NCBI GenBank assembly: GCA_029891385.1
Contig: CM057230.1
Span: 51,129,414 to 51,193,413 of the forward strand
Source of the DNA: Erythroxylum novogranatense
Taxonomy: Eukaryota; Streptophyta; Magnoliopsida; Malpighiales; Erythroxylaceae
Length of the DNA: 64,000 nucleotides
Direction: 5' to 3'
The notes beneath the pieces were generated by a model. That model searched no databases. It had not been told where the DNA came from and saw only the letters and a list, made by a program, of their open reading frames with translations. Both the position numbers and the translations under genes were made by a program. Numbering within the stretch: position 1 is the stretch's first letter; each line of letters starts with the position of its first letter. Shown here in pieces: positions 35,928 to 47,672 of this stretch.

Positions 35928-37806
35928 TGGTTTTATCTTCATCTCTTCTCCATCTTGATTTTGCAAAAGTAGAGATAGGCTAAGCACCTATTTAACTTTC
36001 AAATTATAGAAGAATTTTAAGATGAGGGTTATTAAAAAAGTTCATGAGAATTGGGAGGATTAGGAAATTTAAGGTTCACACAACTAGATTAGGGTTTAGT
36101 GGTTTATTAATTAGAAAATTTGACAAATTAATATTAAATTAAGTTAATTAGATTAATTAGGAACTTATCTTTTAATGAAAATTATAGGTATCAATTTTAT
36201 ACTTTTTCCTTTCATTCTAATTAATCCTGCTAAGTATAGACTACTTATGTGCATTATGGATATAATATTTAGAGAACTTGTTTCCTCGAGAGCTAATAAA
36301 TGAGATTTCGGTTTCTCTTTCAATTTTATGTAAGTATGAAATAATGGAGAGATGCAACATAAAATTATAATACCATGCAGTTTGCTATTTGTTGGTCCAA
36401 ATAGTTAGTACTATATATAATCTGTAGTTATTATGAGGCGATATCCTCAAACAATGAATAATGACAAGAATTAAGGTCAATGGCCAAACAGCTTTTGTGC
36501 ATACATGAGTTGACAAATCATAGATTATTATCAAACCTGACAATGACCGTAGATTATAGTATTTATTTGTTTTTCTTAAGAAGATACATGTTTAGTCTGT
36601 TTCAGACTACGTCTGTGACAAGCAGCCTCACAATTTTTATTGGTATGAAGCCGATTAATAATGTTTATTTAAGTACTGCCAGACGAGCACTGGTATCATG
36701 GTTGAGCATATACGACAGAGAAAGATGATATTACTGTATTAAGTAGGCGGGAAGACAATAGTTCATTAGTACAGTGAACTAATTTGTTTAGATTACACTC
36801 CACTTGTCCTAATTACAACAAGGCACTGTCATCATTAAGGCAAGATAAGAGTCCTGATCATGATGATGTGTTCCAAGCTTTTGTTTAATGAGGAGGATTA
36901 GATGATTAAGTTGAACTTAATGTAAAGACAAGTGAACATAATACGAAAGAGATACGTCGTGCTAGTTTAGTGAGTTCGTTGATTGGTGAGGTTTAATAAA
37001 ATTAGCAACCATCTAGGTTTCTGGTTCTTCGATCTGCTTTGAGAGGAAATCAGTTATTGTTTTGTTCTATTTCTATTACAAGCCTTTTGAGCTTCGATGG
37101 AGAACACGGGCGCATGATGCCTTCATTTTTAAAATTTATATTTTTTTATAATGTAAGCAAATAAAAGTTTTGCAGACATCTTTTTAGATACCTTGGCGGT
37201 ATTTGGTAGTCGGAAATGAAATGGGAGATAATATAATGAGAAAAAACTAAAGAATGGTGATTAATTATATGGTGGAAGTGAGTACATTTGATATAAAGGG
37301 AACTCCATTGCGCACTAATTTCTATACAAAGTCATTGTATAGTATCAAGTGAGGACTATCCTAAATGATGGAAGGAGATGGAGTGTTAATTATGGTGTTT
37401 TGCTTCTTTCTATTCATATTACATCACATGTTGCACAACCGGACCAATGTAATGGATTTATTCACTTTGGATAACCTAATTAGAATTGTAACTTATGCTC
37501 TACGTTTGCATGTTGGGCCACTCTTACAGTCTAAATCCATTAAGTGGCTCTCACAAGTCTTCAGTTAGGACAAACCTTATGGATGAAAAACAATCAGACA
37601 AAACAATCAAAAAGGACCCAAATGTTTATACCCAAATTTAAATTAAACTCTAACGTTTTAACTCGTTTTAAAAGAATCTTAAAATTTTCCAAACATTTAA
37701 AATCAATCTCGACTATTCATTTCCATCAATCCTCCATTATATAAAATACAAATGACATATTTTATTGATTTTACATGGATCCCAAGCCACATGTTTATCC
37801 CACATG
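35928..37806. other. Unassigned DNA
   Basis: No domain or element end recognised. The short forward frames at 36,480-36,728 and 37,365-37,744 match no family I know. The CTTGTCCTAATTACAAC region near 36,800 is slightly richer in G+C than its flanks but shows no frame. Confidence 0.4.
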
Positions 37807-38675
37807 TCAGAGAACCTTAAGAAATAAAAAAATGAAAGTATAATTTTTTCCCCACAGAAGATAATATTTATCCCCCACATGTTTATGCCAAATGTTATCA
37901 TCTATGAAAGTATTGTCTGCTGGGAATGTCAAATAAATTTGTCTAGAAGGTGAAGTTGCCTTCTCTATCATTGTCAATGCCAAAAGGTCATTCCTTTGAG
38001 GATGAAATAAACCAATCTTACGAAATTCATCTCCCATTATAGATAAATCCCATAATGTTCAAAAATTTGTTGCTGCAACAAAATGTTCAAATATTTTTTG
38101 TCAGCTAATCGACATTGTAGTTGAGCATCCTTTATTCTCGGCTTCTTTTCATATTGATGCAAATAAAATTCTATCCATTTCCCTTGGTGAACTAGTCTTG
38201 AAACCACCACCACTCACTTCAGCATTATCACCAGAAACAATCATGTACGAACTTACAACTGTTCATGCTCTTATAATATCCCTTTGCAAAATACACACAT
38301 ATCTATAACCATTTTCAAAACTCTCATCTTCAACACCCAAAAATGAATCATTATCCAAAAATATTCTTATATGCAGATGAGCTTCTCATTTCTTCTTCTA
38401 TGCAAATGTTCATCCTTATTTCCAGTTGAATGTGTACCGAATTGACCCCTTTGGTCTACAAATTCCTCATTTCTTAAAGAGGACTTATCAAGAAATGAAA
38501 GATATTCACCAAACTGATACTCATCTAATATATCAATGTCTAGATTGCCACATTCAATGATATCATTACCAACATTATTAGAAAATGGTGGTAAAAAAAT
38601 AGAGCAAGAATGTATATTATAATATGATAGAAAAACACTCGACTTTGTGCTAATAGAGTTACTACTACTACTACA
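37807..38675 (-). pseudogene. CCCH zinc-finger / RRM protein gene relic
   Basis: Read on the reverse strand, pieces occur in the order found in plant C3H proteins of the C3H46/C3H53 type: L-D-E-Y-Q-F-G-E-Y-L-S-F-L-D near 38,535-38,490 (family: D-E-L-Q-L-x-x-Q-L-S-F-L-N-D); C-V-Y-F-A-K-G-Y-Y-K-S-M-N-S-C-K-F-V-H near 38,300-38,240, a CCCH finger with its second cysteine changed to tyrosine; N-I-L-L-Q-Q-Q near 38,085; then a 76-codon frame with M-G-D-E-F-R-K, R-N-D, and P-S-R-Q-I-Y-L-T-F-P-A-D-N-T-F, the entry of the RRM. After that the similarity stops. Frame changes lie between pieces. Such proteins are thought to bind RNA. Not functional. Confidence 0.7.
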
Positions 38676-39700
38676 GTCTGATATAATATATCAGGAATCG
38701 TTCTGGAATGTAATGAATGGATTAAATAAATTATTTATTAAGTTTATTGATTTTCAATAAGAAAAATGAATGCAATAGCTAAATGATGTGAGCTATATCG
38801 GTCGCTATTATTGTATCTTTATCATTAGAGCTAATGAGTTGATCGTTACAAAAATGAGATCTATCTATGGAAATAGATTATAGATCAAATCAATGTAAGG
38901 TAAATATAAGAATAAAGATGCTATCTCTTTGTAAGAGTTAGGTAAGGTTTCCATGCAAGACTCGAGTATGGTCTTAAACTCTCTGCTTACTTTCGAACCT
39001 CTTCCATCTCTTCTTCTTCTTCTTCTTCCCCATTTTCTTTGCATAACGTGGTTCTCTAGCCACCTGCTTTTCCTTCTCTCTTCAAAAATCTCAAGGGTAT
39101 TTCATTCCTAACCTTGCCACCACTCCCTCCTACCAACTTCCTTTTATGTTTTTAAAACTTCCCTTTCTCTACCAAAGTTGTTTTATTTCCATTCATAGGA
39201 TTGGCCTATATACAATTCTAACACCACTTATCTAAGACAAAGGTTAATTCCCACCCTTGCCACCAATTTCTTGAATGATGCTAAACTTCATTATCAAATT
39301 ATGGAATAACTGGAGAATTCACCTACGTATAATATATTGTAATATCTCTCAGCCTGAGTCTCTGGTGAAAAAGAATTCCCTAAATGATGATGAGATTCAT
39401 GATCGAATTTTGGAGTTGCTGGAGAATTCACCAATGCATGCTCTAACATAATTGAATCCTGAATGCAATATCACTCAGTCTAGATCTTTGCGAATCAAGA
39501 TCATAATGACAATCTAAACAACCCCCTGTAACTCCTACAACTAATCCATTCTCTATTGTTGCTAATAGGCAAGATACAAGCCTAATGACCAACACCACTC
39601 CCATACCAAGCTGTCAAACTACCAAATAAATAGAAAATAATGTTGAGGTATCCACTAAATCCAATGAAAAATTCTAATCAATAGGGAGAAGAAAATCTTA
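38676..39700. other. Unassigned DNA with CT-rich tract and an imperfect 110-bp duplication
   Basis: A CTTCTTCTTCTTCTTCTTCC tract lies near 39,012. Two imperfect copies of an AATGATG...ATCAAATT/ATCGAATT...CTGGAGAATTCACC block follow (about 39,273-39,360 and 39,382-39,500), each ending in an AATATC(T/A)CTCAG piece. This may be the decayed ORF1 or leader of the LINE that starts downstream. Confidence 0.4.
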
Positions 39701-39701
39701 A

Positions 39702-40400
39702 ATGAGCAAAGGAAAAGCTCCAAAAGTAAACTTTTTTAATATATCTTTTTTAGTTTGGAATGTCAGGGGTATAAATTGCCCTATAAAGCTCGTTGCTTTA
39801 AGGGATTTTCTTAAAAGGGAAAAAACTCTTTTGGTAGGATTACTTAAAATAAAAATAAAGTCTAAAAATGTTCGTAAATTAAGTATTTTGGAGACTCAAT
39901 GGAAAATGCTTACCAATCATTCTCATCAAACCTATGGAAGAATTATAATCTGCTATAAGGCTGATGACATCTAAGTGGATGTGTTGAGCTCAAATGACCA
40001 AGCTATGCACCTTAGCATCTTCTTTTTAGAAGAGAAGGTTAATATTATTATTTCACTTATATATGCCAACAAATTTAGGTTTCGTGGGAAAATTTTATAG
40101 AATGAACTCATAAGTCTTAGTAGGAATATTAACAAACATTGATTAATATATGGAGACTTCAACTCGACAGTCTTGATAGTATTATTAGATCGTATAGAGT
40201 CAACAAATAAGGTGAGTTCATTAAAAATTCACAGACGAAAACACGGGAAAAAAACATTTATTCCCCTTCTATATCTGACATCTATAGTATTTTTACTCTG
40301 TGGATTTCTTTTTCATTTAATAAAAGTCTGGAATCCTGGGTTATTAATTGGTGGAATACTAGCAAATCTGAAACTCTTTTAAATGATATTCAAGAAAAGA
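39702..40400 (+). pseudogene. LINE endonuclease remnant, forward strand
   Basis: An open frame (39,702-39,974) holds F-L-V-W-N-V-R-G-I-N (about residues 16-25) and L-V-G-L-L-K about 25 residues later, the two N-terminal motifs of plant LINE AP endonucleases; the usual E of G-L-L-E is K here, a likely loss of a catalytic residue. Later pieces (I-Y-G-D-F-N-S near 40,148-40,168, the G-D-F-N motif) continue with stops. Confidence 0.75.
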
Positions 40401-40499
40401 GTATTGTCCAAAAATTCATAGAATTATAGGCACTCTTCCGCTTTGATGAAATGATAAAGGAATACCCAGAAACACATCTACAAAAGTTTCATATTGGAA

Positions 40500-41381
40500 T
40501 CCACAAAGAAACAATCCAATTGATCAAGATGTACAATGAGGATAGTATCCATCATCTCCAAGACCTATGCTATAAGACTAAAAAAAGTTATAACTCCACT
40601 TATCAGTAATAACCAAGATGTATATATTTGTAGCAGGCAGATTGTTAAGAATGTCTTAATTCTACAAGAGCTTCTAAAAGATTACTCAAGATCTAATTCC
40701 ACTCCTAATTACACTATTGAAGTTGACTTTGATAAGGCTTTTGACAGTTTTAGTTGGGAATTTTGATGGATGATGTTGAAAGCATATAGATTTCCTAATG
40801 ATTTCATTGGTTGGCTAAAAGAATGCATCTCTACTACCAACTTCTCTATGTTGGTAAATGGTAGCCCCATTAGTTATTTCAAGGCTACTAAAGGCCTTAA
40901 GCAGGTGGATCCTCTCTCCACCTACCTCATCATCCTTTGCATGAAAACTTTGAACTCAATTATCAAGCATGAAATGGAAACCAATTCAAAATTCCATTCT
41001 AGGTGCAAGAAAATTGGATTAATTAAATCGTCTTTTGCAGATGACGTCCTTCTGTGCTGTAATACTAAATGTCCATTCAAACCTTTACTAAGGCTCTAGA
41101 TATTTTTAAAAGACACTCTAGACTGCAAATTAACTTCAACAAAAGCAATTTCCTAATTTTTAAAGGTTCTTGTTCTTTGGAATCTCACATTACAATAAGC
41201 ACTAGTATGTATATGAAATCTCCTCCACTATTTTCTGTGGGATTGCCTATTTCCACCAAAAGACCTAGATATTTTGATTGCCTACCACTCGTTGAAAAAA
41301 TCCAATAGAAGATCAACTCCTGGGGTGAATAAGTTTCTATCATATGATGAGAAGTTAAATTTTATTTTTGTACTATCTATA
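40500..41381 (+). pseudogene. LINE reverse transcriptase remnant, forward strand
   Basis: Two frames (40,536-40,766 and 40,770-41,099) separated by one stop contain I-S-K-T-Y-A-I-R-L, then E-V-D-F-D-K-A-F-D-S-F-S-W, L-V-N-G-S-P, G-L-K-Q-V-D-P-L-S and F-A-D-D at 41,033-41,044, the catalytic box. A third (41,069-41,308) gives the L-Q-I-N-x-N-K-S thumb region and L-P-L-V-E-K-I. The last legible LINE piece is K-F-L-S-Y near 41,329-41,343, after which viral sequence begins near 41,382. Plant L1-type LINE; inactive. Confidence 0.85.
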
Positions 41382-41712
41382 AAACTTTAAACAATCAACT
41401 TTAATATTTTGAAAGTTTAGTAATCCAATATCAAGAAGAAAATAACATTATAAGGAATGATATAATTATTTACAATTTTATCACTAATAATCATGGATTA
41501 AAACCTATTAAAAAGTCTAGAAATAGCTACCAATCTTTATTACGAGTATAATCAAGAATTACAATAGTTAAAAAATCAATTGATTAGACATACTCAAATT
41601 ACTCATCAATAATATGATTGACATCACTAATATATCTGAACAGATAACCAATAATACCGAAAATAGATTAGATGATGATACCTTGGAATTAACCGAATCA
41701 ATTACATCCTTT
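41382..41712 (+). repeat. Left inverted arm of the pararetrovirus insert
   Basis: Matches the reverse complement of about 47,310-47,672, including AGTAATCCAATATCAAGAAG, CATTATAAGGAATGATATAA and ATATGATTGACATCACTAAT, with scattered substitutions and small indels. It ends near GATGATACCTTGGAATTA. Confidence 0.9.
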
Positions 41713-41759
41713 TTGCTTTTGGCTTTATTCCTTAATTATTACATCTTTGGATGAGTTGT

Positions 41760-42900
41760 CATCTGTTTCTTTTTCCAAATGTGAGGTAAAAGGGCATTGT
41801 GTACAATGATGTTATGGATGATGTCTGAGCTACTGACAGATAGCTTGTTTCCATTGATTGGATAAAGCAATAAATAAAGTTGAGAAGGTTGTTTCTACTT
41901 GTTTCAATATTTGGAGTGCTTCTAGTGAAATGGCTATTTTGTAAGTGGATGTCATGATGATCTAAGGTCCTCAATAATTGATCTTAATCAAGGATTTGGG
42001 ATTGATATTTAAATATTACTGATAAACTCCTTCAATGCAGTTGAGATTAAATTGATTTATGATATCCCAAATGAATTCATACTTGGGTGGTGTATCAATT
42101 GGTGGGTACATTCCATTGCTAATGTCAAGCTAGGTATAAGCAATTCTGGATAGTAGTACTTCTGTATCCTTCAGATTGTCCGCTTGTTTAAAAATTGGAT
42201 AAATACTAAATACTTTGATAAATATTTCATAGTCTTTTGCAAACCATTCTTTATAATTTTTTATAACTAGAATAAATCCAGCAGGAAATTCTAAAATGGC
42301 TTGTACATTTGTAAGATTGATAGTATCGATCCACTCTAGAAGAAGAGGTAAGTAGTAAGAGGATCTACATTAAGAAAAATGATTGCTTTTGGCCGTAGCG
42401 TCTACAGTTTTGTGAATAATATTGAAAAAAAATTTGGGCTTTAGTCCATTCATTGAATGCTTGGAAATAATCATAAAAAACCTTCAGAGGTAATTTTGCT
42501 CGGGTAGGAATTTTATTGATTTTATCAAGGTTGATGGGTTTTCCTAAGGATTTCATGGTAGAATTGGATGGTTATTTTTCAAGTGCTTGCTTGTATTATG
42601 GTCAAAGAGATGGTTCTTTGAATTCAACAAGGGCTTTTTCTGCTTCAATTCAGCTTGGATAACTTTGATGAATAATTGTAGGTTTATTATTAAAACGAAG
42701 AGTAGCTTTATGCCATTGATCATAAATTCCGGCCATAGGTCCATTAAAGATAACAAAAAAAATTTCTTCCTTATGATCTTGTTTCTTTTATGAAGTAGTT
42801 GAAAGGTTATGTTCAAGAGAGGACGAAATGAGTTTTGAGTAATTTTTTTAGGTGTGATAGGTTGGATAATAGGAGTGGAGTCAACAGAAGATTGTTGTTT
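41760..42900 (-). pseudogene. Viroplasmin/transactivator-like region (Cauli_VI domain)
   Basis: Near 42,735-42,640 on the reverse strand a short block has the shape of the viroplasmin (Cauli_VI) domain: F-N-G-P, then G-I-Y, then a conserved W, and later a S-Y-P-S/E-A-E-K-A segment. In caulimoviruses this domain belongs to the inclusion-body/translation-transactivator protein, encoded downstream of RT, which is its place here. It also occurs in cellular RNase H1, but the viral context favours the former. Stops interrupt it, and the rest of the protein (for example 42,365-42,556) is only faintly similar. Decayed. Confidence 0.7.
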
Positions 42901-43089
42901 TTCTAGTAGAGTAATGGTAGATCTTAATTGATTAATTTCTTTTGTGATAGTACTTGCTTGCTATTGCAGAGTTACTAATTCAGCTTCCTTTTTGCTAAGG
43001 GAGCCCTTAAGGCTTGCTATAGCTGCTTCCATTCTTGTGTTAAGATATATGCAAGAGTATTGTTAGTGGATTTTATGTAATTACTTTGA

Positions 43090-44930
43090 AATGTACATTG
43101 ATTCAATTAAAGTTTCCATCTAATCAATCTCCCTTGATTATGACTAGCTTTAATATTGTACTTTGTAAATCCACATAGATATCTTTCTCATGAATAGGAT
43201 AATTGCTTTCAATGGTAGTAAAAGTCTCATTGATGTATTTACATAACAAATAATTCCTTGACTTGGGTGGTTGTGCCAAAAGGAAACCGGCCTATGTATC
43301 CATGCTTAAATCAATTTGCACAATCAATTTATCTTTGTTATGATAATTATATAATGCTGGTAATTTTGTATAAAGGGATTTTAATAGTTGAACTGCTCTG
43401 ATATCTTCCTCAGTCCAAGACCATTAATGTTTCATGCTACATTTTATTTGTAATTGTTTTCCAACTTGTGCTAAATTTTGCAAAAAGCCCTGATCTGATA
43501 TACAATTTAATAATCTTAAAACCTTTGAACTTCAATTACATTTTTAATTTGTCAACAAATTGGTATAATTTTTCAAGGATATTAGGTTGTAATTAAAAAA
43601 TCATTAGAAAATTCTAATCCTAGATATTTAATATCTTTTGAGCCAATTTTATCTTCTTTTACTTAATATTAATCCCTTGTTTTTGCATTTTAATAATACT
43701 TGTTTAACTTTTTGTAGATGGTCATCTTTAGTTTTGTTTGAAAAGATAATTATATCATCTATGTATGCTAAAAAAAATTCTTCTAATCCTTCTAAATTGT
43801 TATCCATAAATCTATGGTAAATTCCAAGGGCTTGTTTAAGTCCAAATGGTAATACATTCCACTGGTGTTGTTTTTGTGGTGGACATGTAAAAGCAGTTAG
43901 TAGGTTGGTATTTTTACGTAACCTTAATTGCCAATATCCAAATTTGGCATCTAAAGTTGTAAACCAAATATGTCCTTTTAGTTTATTAAAGATGTAATCT
44001 TTTCTAGGTAAGTTATAAGCATCTTCTATTGTTGCATTATTTAATTCTTTATAATTAATTAATATTCATCATTTTCCTCTTTTTTGTTCAGAATGATTGT
44101 TGACATAAAAAGTAGGAGCTGAATGTTTACTAGTACTTGGGAAATTAATTGTTTTATAATAATTCAAAACATTTTGTAATAAATTCTTGAACATCTTGTT
44201 GAGTATATGGTATATTATTTTTAATATTAACTTCCTTTAAAGGATCTTTTAACTTGATTTCTAGTAATTGATTATTAGTATTTTTAACTAATCTAATGGA
44301 TTTTCACTACATACGTTATTACTTAATGTATCAATTTTATTTTGTAAGGTGAGATTATTTTGAAGAAAAATTATAATTAATCAAGTTTTTCAGTTATATG
44401 TTTTAGAGTTTGGTAATAACTTGTATGATAAATAGGAATTTTAAAATGATAGATTTTTATTTAATGAATTGATTATTGGAGTTTTTAATGTTATATAATG
44501 TAAATATTGACAAAATGGGTTATATAATTTCATAAAATTGTTTCCTAATATAAAAGGAAACTGATTCTAGTTGGTATATTAATGGTATGTAAATTTATAA
44601 TTTTCTATAATAGTGTTATTATAATAACTTACATACCAAATGTATTTTATACTACCATCACTATTCTAATTTGTAAAGGTTTTTTAATTTTCCAATTAGT
44701 TAATAATGCTTTAGTAGCTATACTGATGGTAGCTCTGTATCTATATATGCATTAATTTTTATTCGAATAATCACTTAAATAAAGGTTGTATTTGGATTTC
44801 TTTGTTGATTCTGAGCTTTGAAGTTCATATTGATAAAATGAAGAAATTATTAAGTCTGTTTCATAATCAGATTCTATAGGTTCTAATTTATATTGTAAGG
44901 CTGAGTTTAAAATATTGATTTTTTCTTTGA
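43090..44930 (-). pseudogene. Pararetrovirus protease/RT/RNase H region
   Basis: On the reverse strand the RT core is legible: a W-N-V-x-P-F-G-L-K block near 43,865-43,835, a R-F-M-D block near 43,815, and the catalytic Y-I-D-D box at about 43,769-43,749. Downstream (43.45-43.1 kb) a RNase H-like stretch follows. The protease that should precede RT (44.9-44.3 kb) was not recognised with confidence. Multiple stops and frameshifts. RT is the enzyme that copies pregenomic RNA in this family. P-F-G-L-K followed by Y-(I/V)-D-D also occurs in Ty3 RTs; the adjacent coat knuckle and viroplasmin domain decide for a pararetrovirus. Confidence 0.85.
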
Positions 44931-44943
44931 ATTTATTTGGATT

Positions 44944-46125
44944 TCATTTTGGACATTGATTTGCATAATGACCTTCTTCTTTACATAACCAACATCTACA
45001 TTGTTTTTTATTTTGTGGACAATAATTCTTTTTAGGTTTTTGTGGACAATAATTCTTTCTAGGTTTGTATTTTCGATAAGCTTGTTTTCTTAAAAAATTA
45101 TAAGGTCTAAATGGGGATTTATATTTATGTTTCGGATATCGTTTCCAATCTATAGCTTTTGAATTTTGGGTGGTTAAAATGAGTTTTTTGGTGTTTTTTA
45201 TAAGTAAAATAACATCCATATTGTTGAGGTACTTCTGAATATTTAGAACAACATAGTTGAGTTTCTTTATGTCTTAATTTTTATGAAATTTTGCTTCTAA
45301 ACATTTTAGATAATACTTCTTTAGTAATAGAAATTGCTCTGCCTAAATTATAAACAAATAAATTAGCATTTTATTTAATTAAAAGATTTCTTCTATAGTT
45401 CTATTTATTGGATAAGGTAAGTTTTGAATAAATATTTGGATATACATTTCTTATTCATGATGAGTTAATTTATTCTTCAAGATAATGATATTGTATATAC
45501 TTATGTTATTTAAATGCCGAGTGCATTTTTCTTCTTCATTTTCTATTTCTTGTTTATCGGATGTTATATCCTTTCGATGATCATTATCTAATAAAAATTT
45601 AATACAATACTAGTAGTTTTTAGGTAATAAAATTCCATAAAGTACTTATATTAGTTAAGCCTTGAAAGGTCTTTCTAGTTGTATAACTAATGCTAATTTA
45701 TTTGACCATTCAAGTAATAATTTTTTGGGTGAAATTACACAATCTAAATTTAAAATTCCATCTGGTCCTAGAGTTATATGTTTTGGTGTGTATTCAGTAA
45801 GATATTTTCTTATTTTGTTATCCTTTCGATAATAGCCAAATCAATTTAATTCGTCTATTTCAGTTGGTTTTGATTCCTAATTATAATTTGTTTGTTGATT
45901 TCTTTTTCTCTTTTCGCCACTTTGACTAGTTTCAGGTTGTTCTTCATTTTTATGTTGTTGATCTACCTAGATTTCTTAATCATATTCAAATCCATAAATA
46001 ATTTCATCTTGATCAATGATTGGTTTTATAAATTCATTTTTAACGAGTTATTTTCTAAAGTTAATTTATTAATGAGATGTGTAATTTCTTGTAATTGATT
46101 TTTATATATTTTTCTATATCTTCCA
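44944..46125 (-). pseudogene. Coat-protein region with CCHC zinc knuckle
   Basis: The last 91 codons (44,944-45,219) are open: a basic K/R/Y/P-rich stretch followed by a C-x2-C-x4-H-x4-C knuckle at residues 75-90, next to the stop. Caulimovirid coat proteins end with just such a basic region and a knuckle, which binds the packaging signal on viral RNA. A start lies at about 46,125 on the reverse strand, about 30 bases after the primer site, but the frame between is broken by stops. Directly upstream of the RT region, the usual order in this family. Confidence 0.8.
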
Positions 46126-46153
46126 TGGTTTTATTAATTTAAGGGTCGTAGAA

Positions 46154-46166
46154 GGCTCTGATACCA
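46154..46166 (-). other. tRNA-Met primer-binding site of the pararetrovirus
   Basis: Reverse strand TGGTATCAGAGCC, complementary to initiator tRNA-Met, the minus-strand primer of Caulimoviridae. It lies between the movement-protein-like and coat-protein regions. Confidence 0.8.
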
Positions 46167-46529
46167 ATTTGCTCTTTGCTTCATTTTCTCTTCTAGTTTC
46201 CAACTCGTAATTATATTTATTAATTCTAATGTTATATCAAGTCTTTTATTTATACTATCTAATCCTTGTAGAAGTTGTTCATACTTTTGGTCAATTAAAT
46301 TATAATTTTTAATTATAGGTAAAATATCTATAATTACGTCTTTTAACTCATTTTCAAGATTTATTTGTTTATCTATTAGTTTAGATAATTATTTAGTAAT
46401 ACTCATAAAATATTTTAATATATTCAGTTAGCGATGTAATTTGATGTTTTATAGTTGTTAATTCATTATTTATAGACTTAATATCTTCTTTATCAATAGC
46501 TATTTTAGGTTAGTAATTCAAATAGATTC

Positions 46530-47300
46530 TTCTATTGTTCCATGTTTTGTAAATCTAATAGGTCTTTTAATCTTAATGATTGGGAATTTAAAGGATGTTT
46601 TCTACAAAAGGATGATTTTGGATAATGATAGTCTAGGGTAAAAGTATTTAATTTTATAGGATATTTAATATTTGGAATTTCTCTTAATGTAGTTTTTAAA
46701 TTGATTCCTACTTTTGCTACGTCATTAAACAATTGATCAATAAAATTCAATACTATGATATGAATTTGTTAAAGCATAACTAATTTGATATGTAATAGAA
46801 AAGGATATTTTCCAATATTCATTAATTGTTCTCGATAAAATTTATATGCAATAGAAATTGTTTCATCTAGATTATGTGATGTTAAAGGTATTCCTAATTT
46901 TAATCTTATATTAAATTTTATTTTTCATCACTAAATTTTCATTCATTATTCCAATTATTTGGTCGTTTAAATCATCATTTGCTCATCTACTATTGTCATT
47001 CTTGTAGGCTAATCTATACCTTCTTGAAATGTAGATTTTAATAATATTTGTATGGTAGATAAATGAATATAACCGATTTTATGTCTTTTATCTTCAAGAT
47101 TTTTTGTAATTATTTATAAATTTGTTCTTGATCAATTATATTTATTCGAATATGTTCATTACATTGGTCTATGCTTATAGGTGTTTCATATACTATCTTT
47201 CTGTAATAAATAATATGTTTTAGATTTATAAAATTTTAATAAGGGAAGTATTTATGTCTTGGCCACTTTAAGATTCAATTGAGTTTTGCAATTTGTTTTT
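46530..47300 (-). pseudogene. Movement-protein-like region (30K superfamily, tentative)
   Basis: Near 47,085-46,985 on the reverse strand a Y-I-H-(L)-x-x-I-Q-I block followed by an acidic V-D-(E/D) segment resembles the core of caulimovirid 30K movement proteins, which open plasmodesmata. An open stretch at 46,532-46,750 downstream, with I-K-Y-P and S-F-C-R motifs, fits the C-terminal part. There are several stops. The assignment rests on motif shape and position, so it is less certain than RT or coat. Confidence 0.5.
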
Positions 47301-47309
47301 CTTTTGTTC

Positions 47310-47672
47310 GATAATAACGTATTTACATGAAAATGCCAGTTGATTTGGATAATTCTAAGGTATCAACATCTAGTATATTTTTTATTATTGGTTATTTGTT
47401 CTGATATATTAGTGATGTCAATCATATTAATGATGAGTAATTTAAGTATGGCTAATTAAGTGATTTTTAATTGTTGTAATTCTTGATTATATTCGTTATA
47501 AAGATTGGTAGTTATTTCTAGATGTTCTTTAATAGGTTTTAATCCATGATTATTAGTGATAAAAATTTGTAAATAATTATATCATTCCTTATAATGTTCT
47601 TTTCTTCTTGATATTGGATTACTAAACTTTCAAAATATTCAAGTTGATTGTTTAAAGTTTTACAAAAGAATT
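47310..47672 (-). repeat. Right inverted arm of the pararetrovirus insert
   Basis: Inverted partner of 41,382-41,712. This copy is in register with the rest of the viral genome, so it is the original location and the left arm is the displaced duplicate. Confidence 0.85.

Noticed and set aside
46154..46166. tRNA gene for Met (also at 14,549, 14,662, 29,520, 58,786)
   Set aside because: Only the 3'-end complement of tRNA-Met is present; these are primer-binding sites and no cloverleaf can be formed from the flanks.
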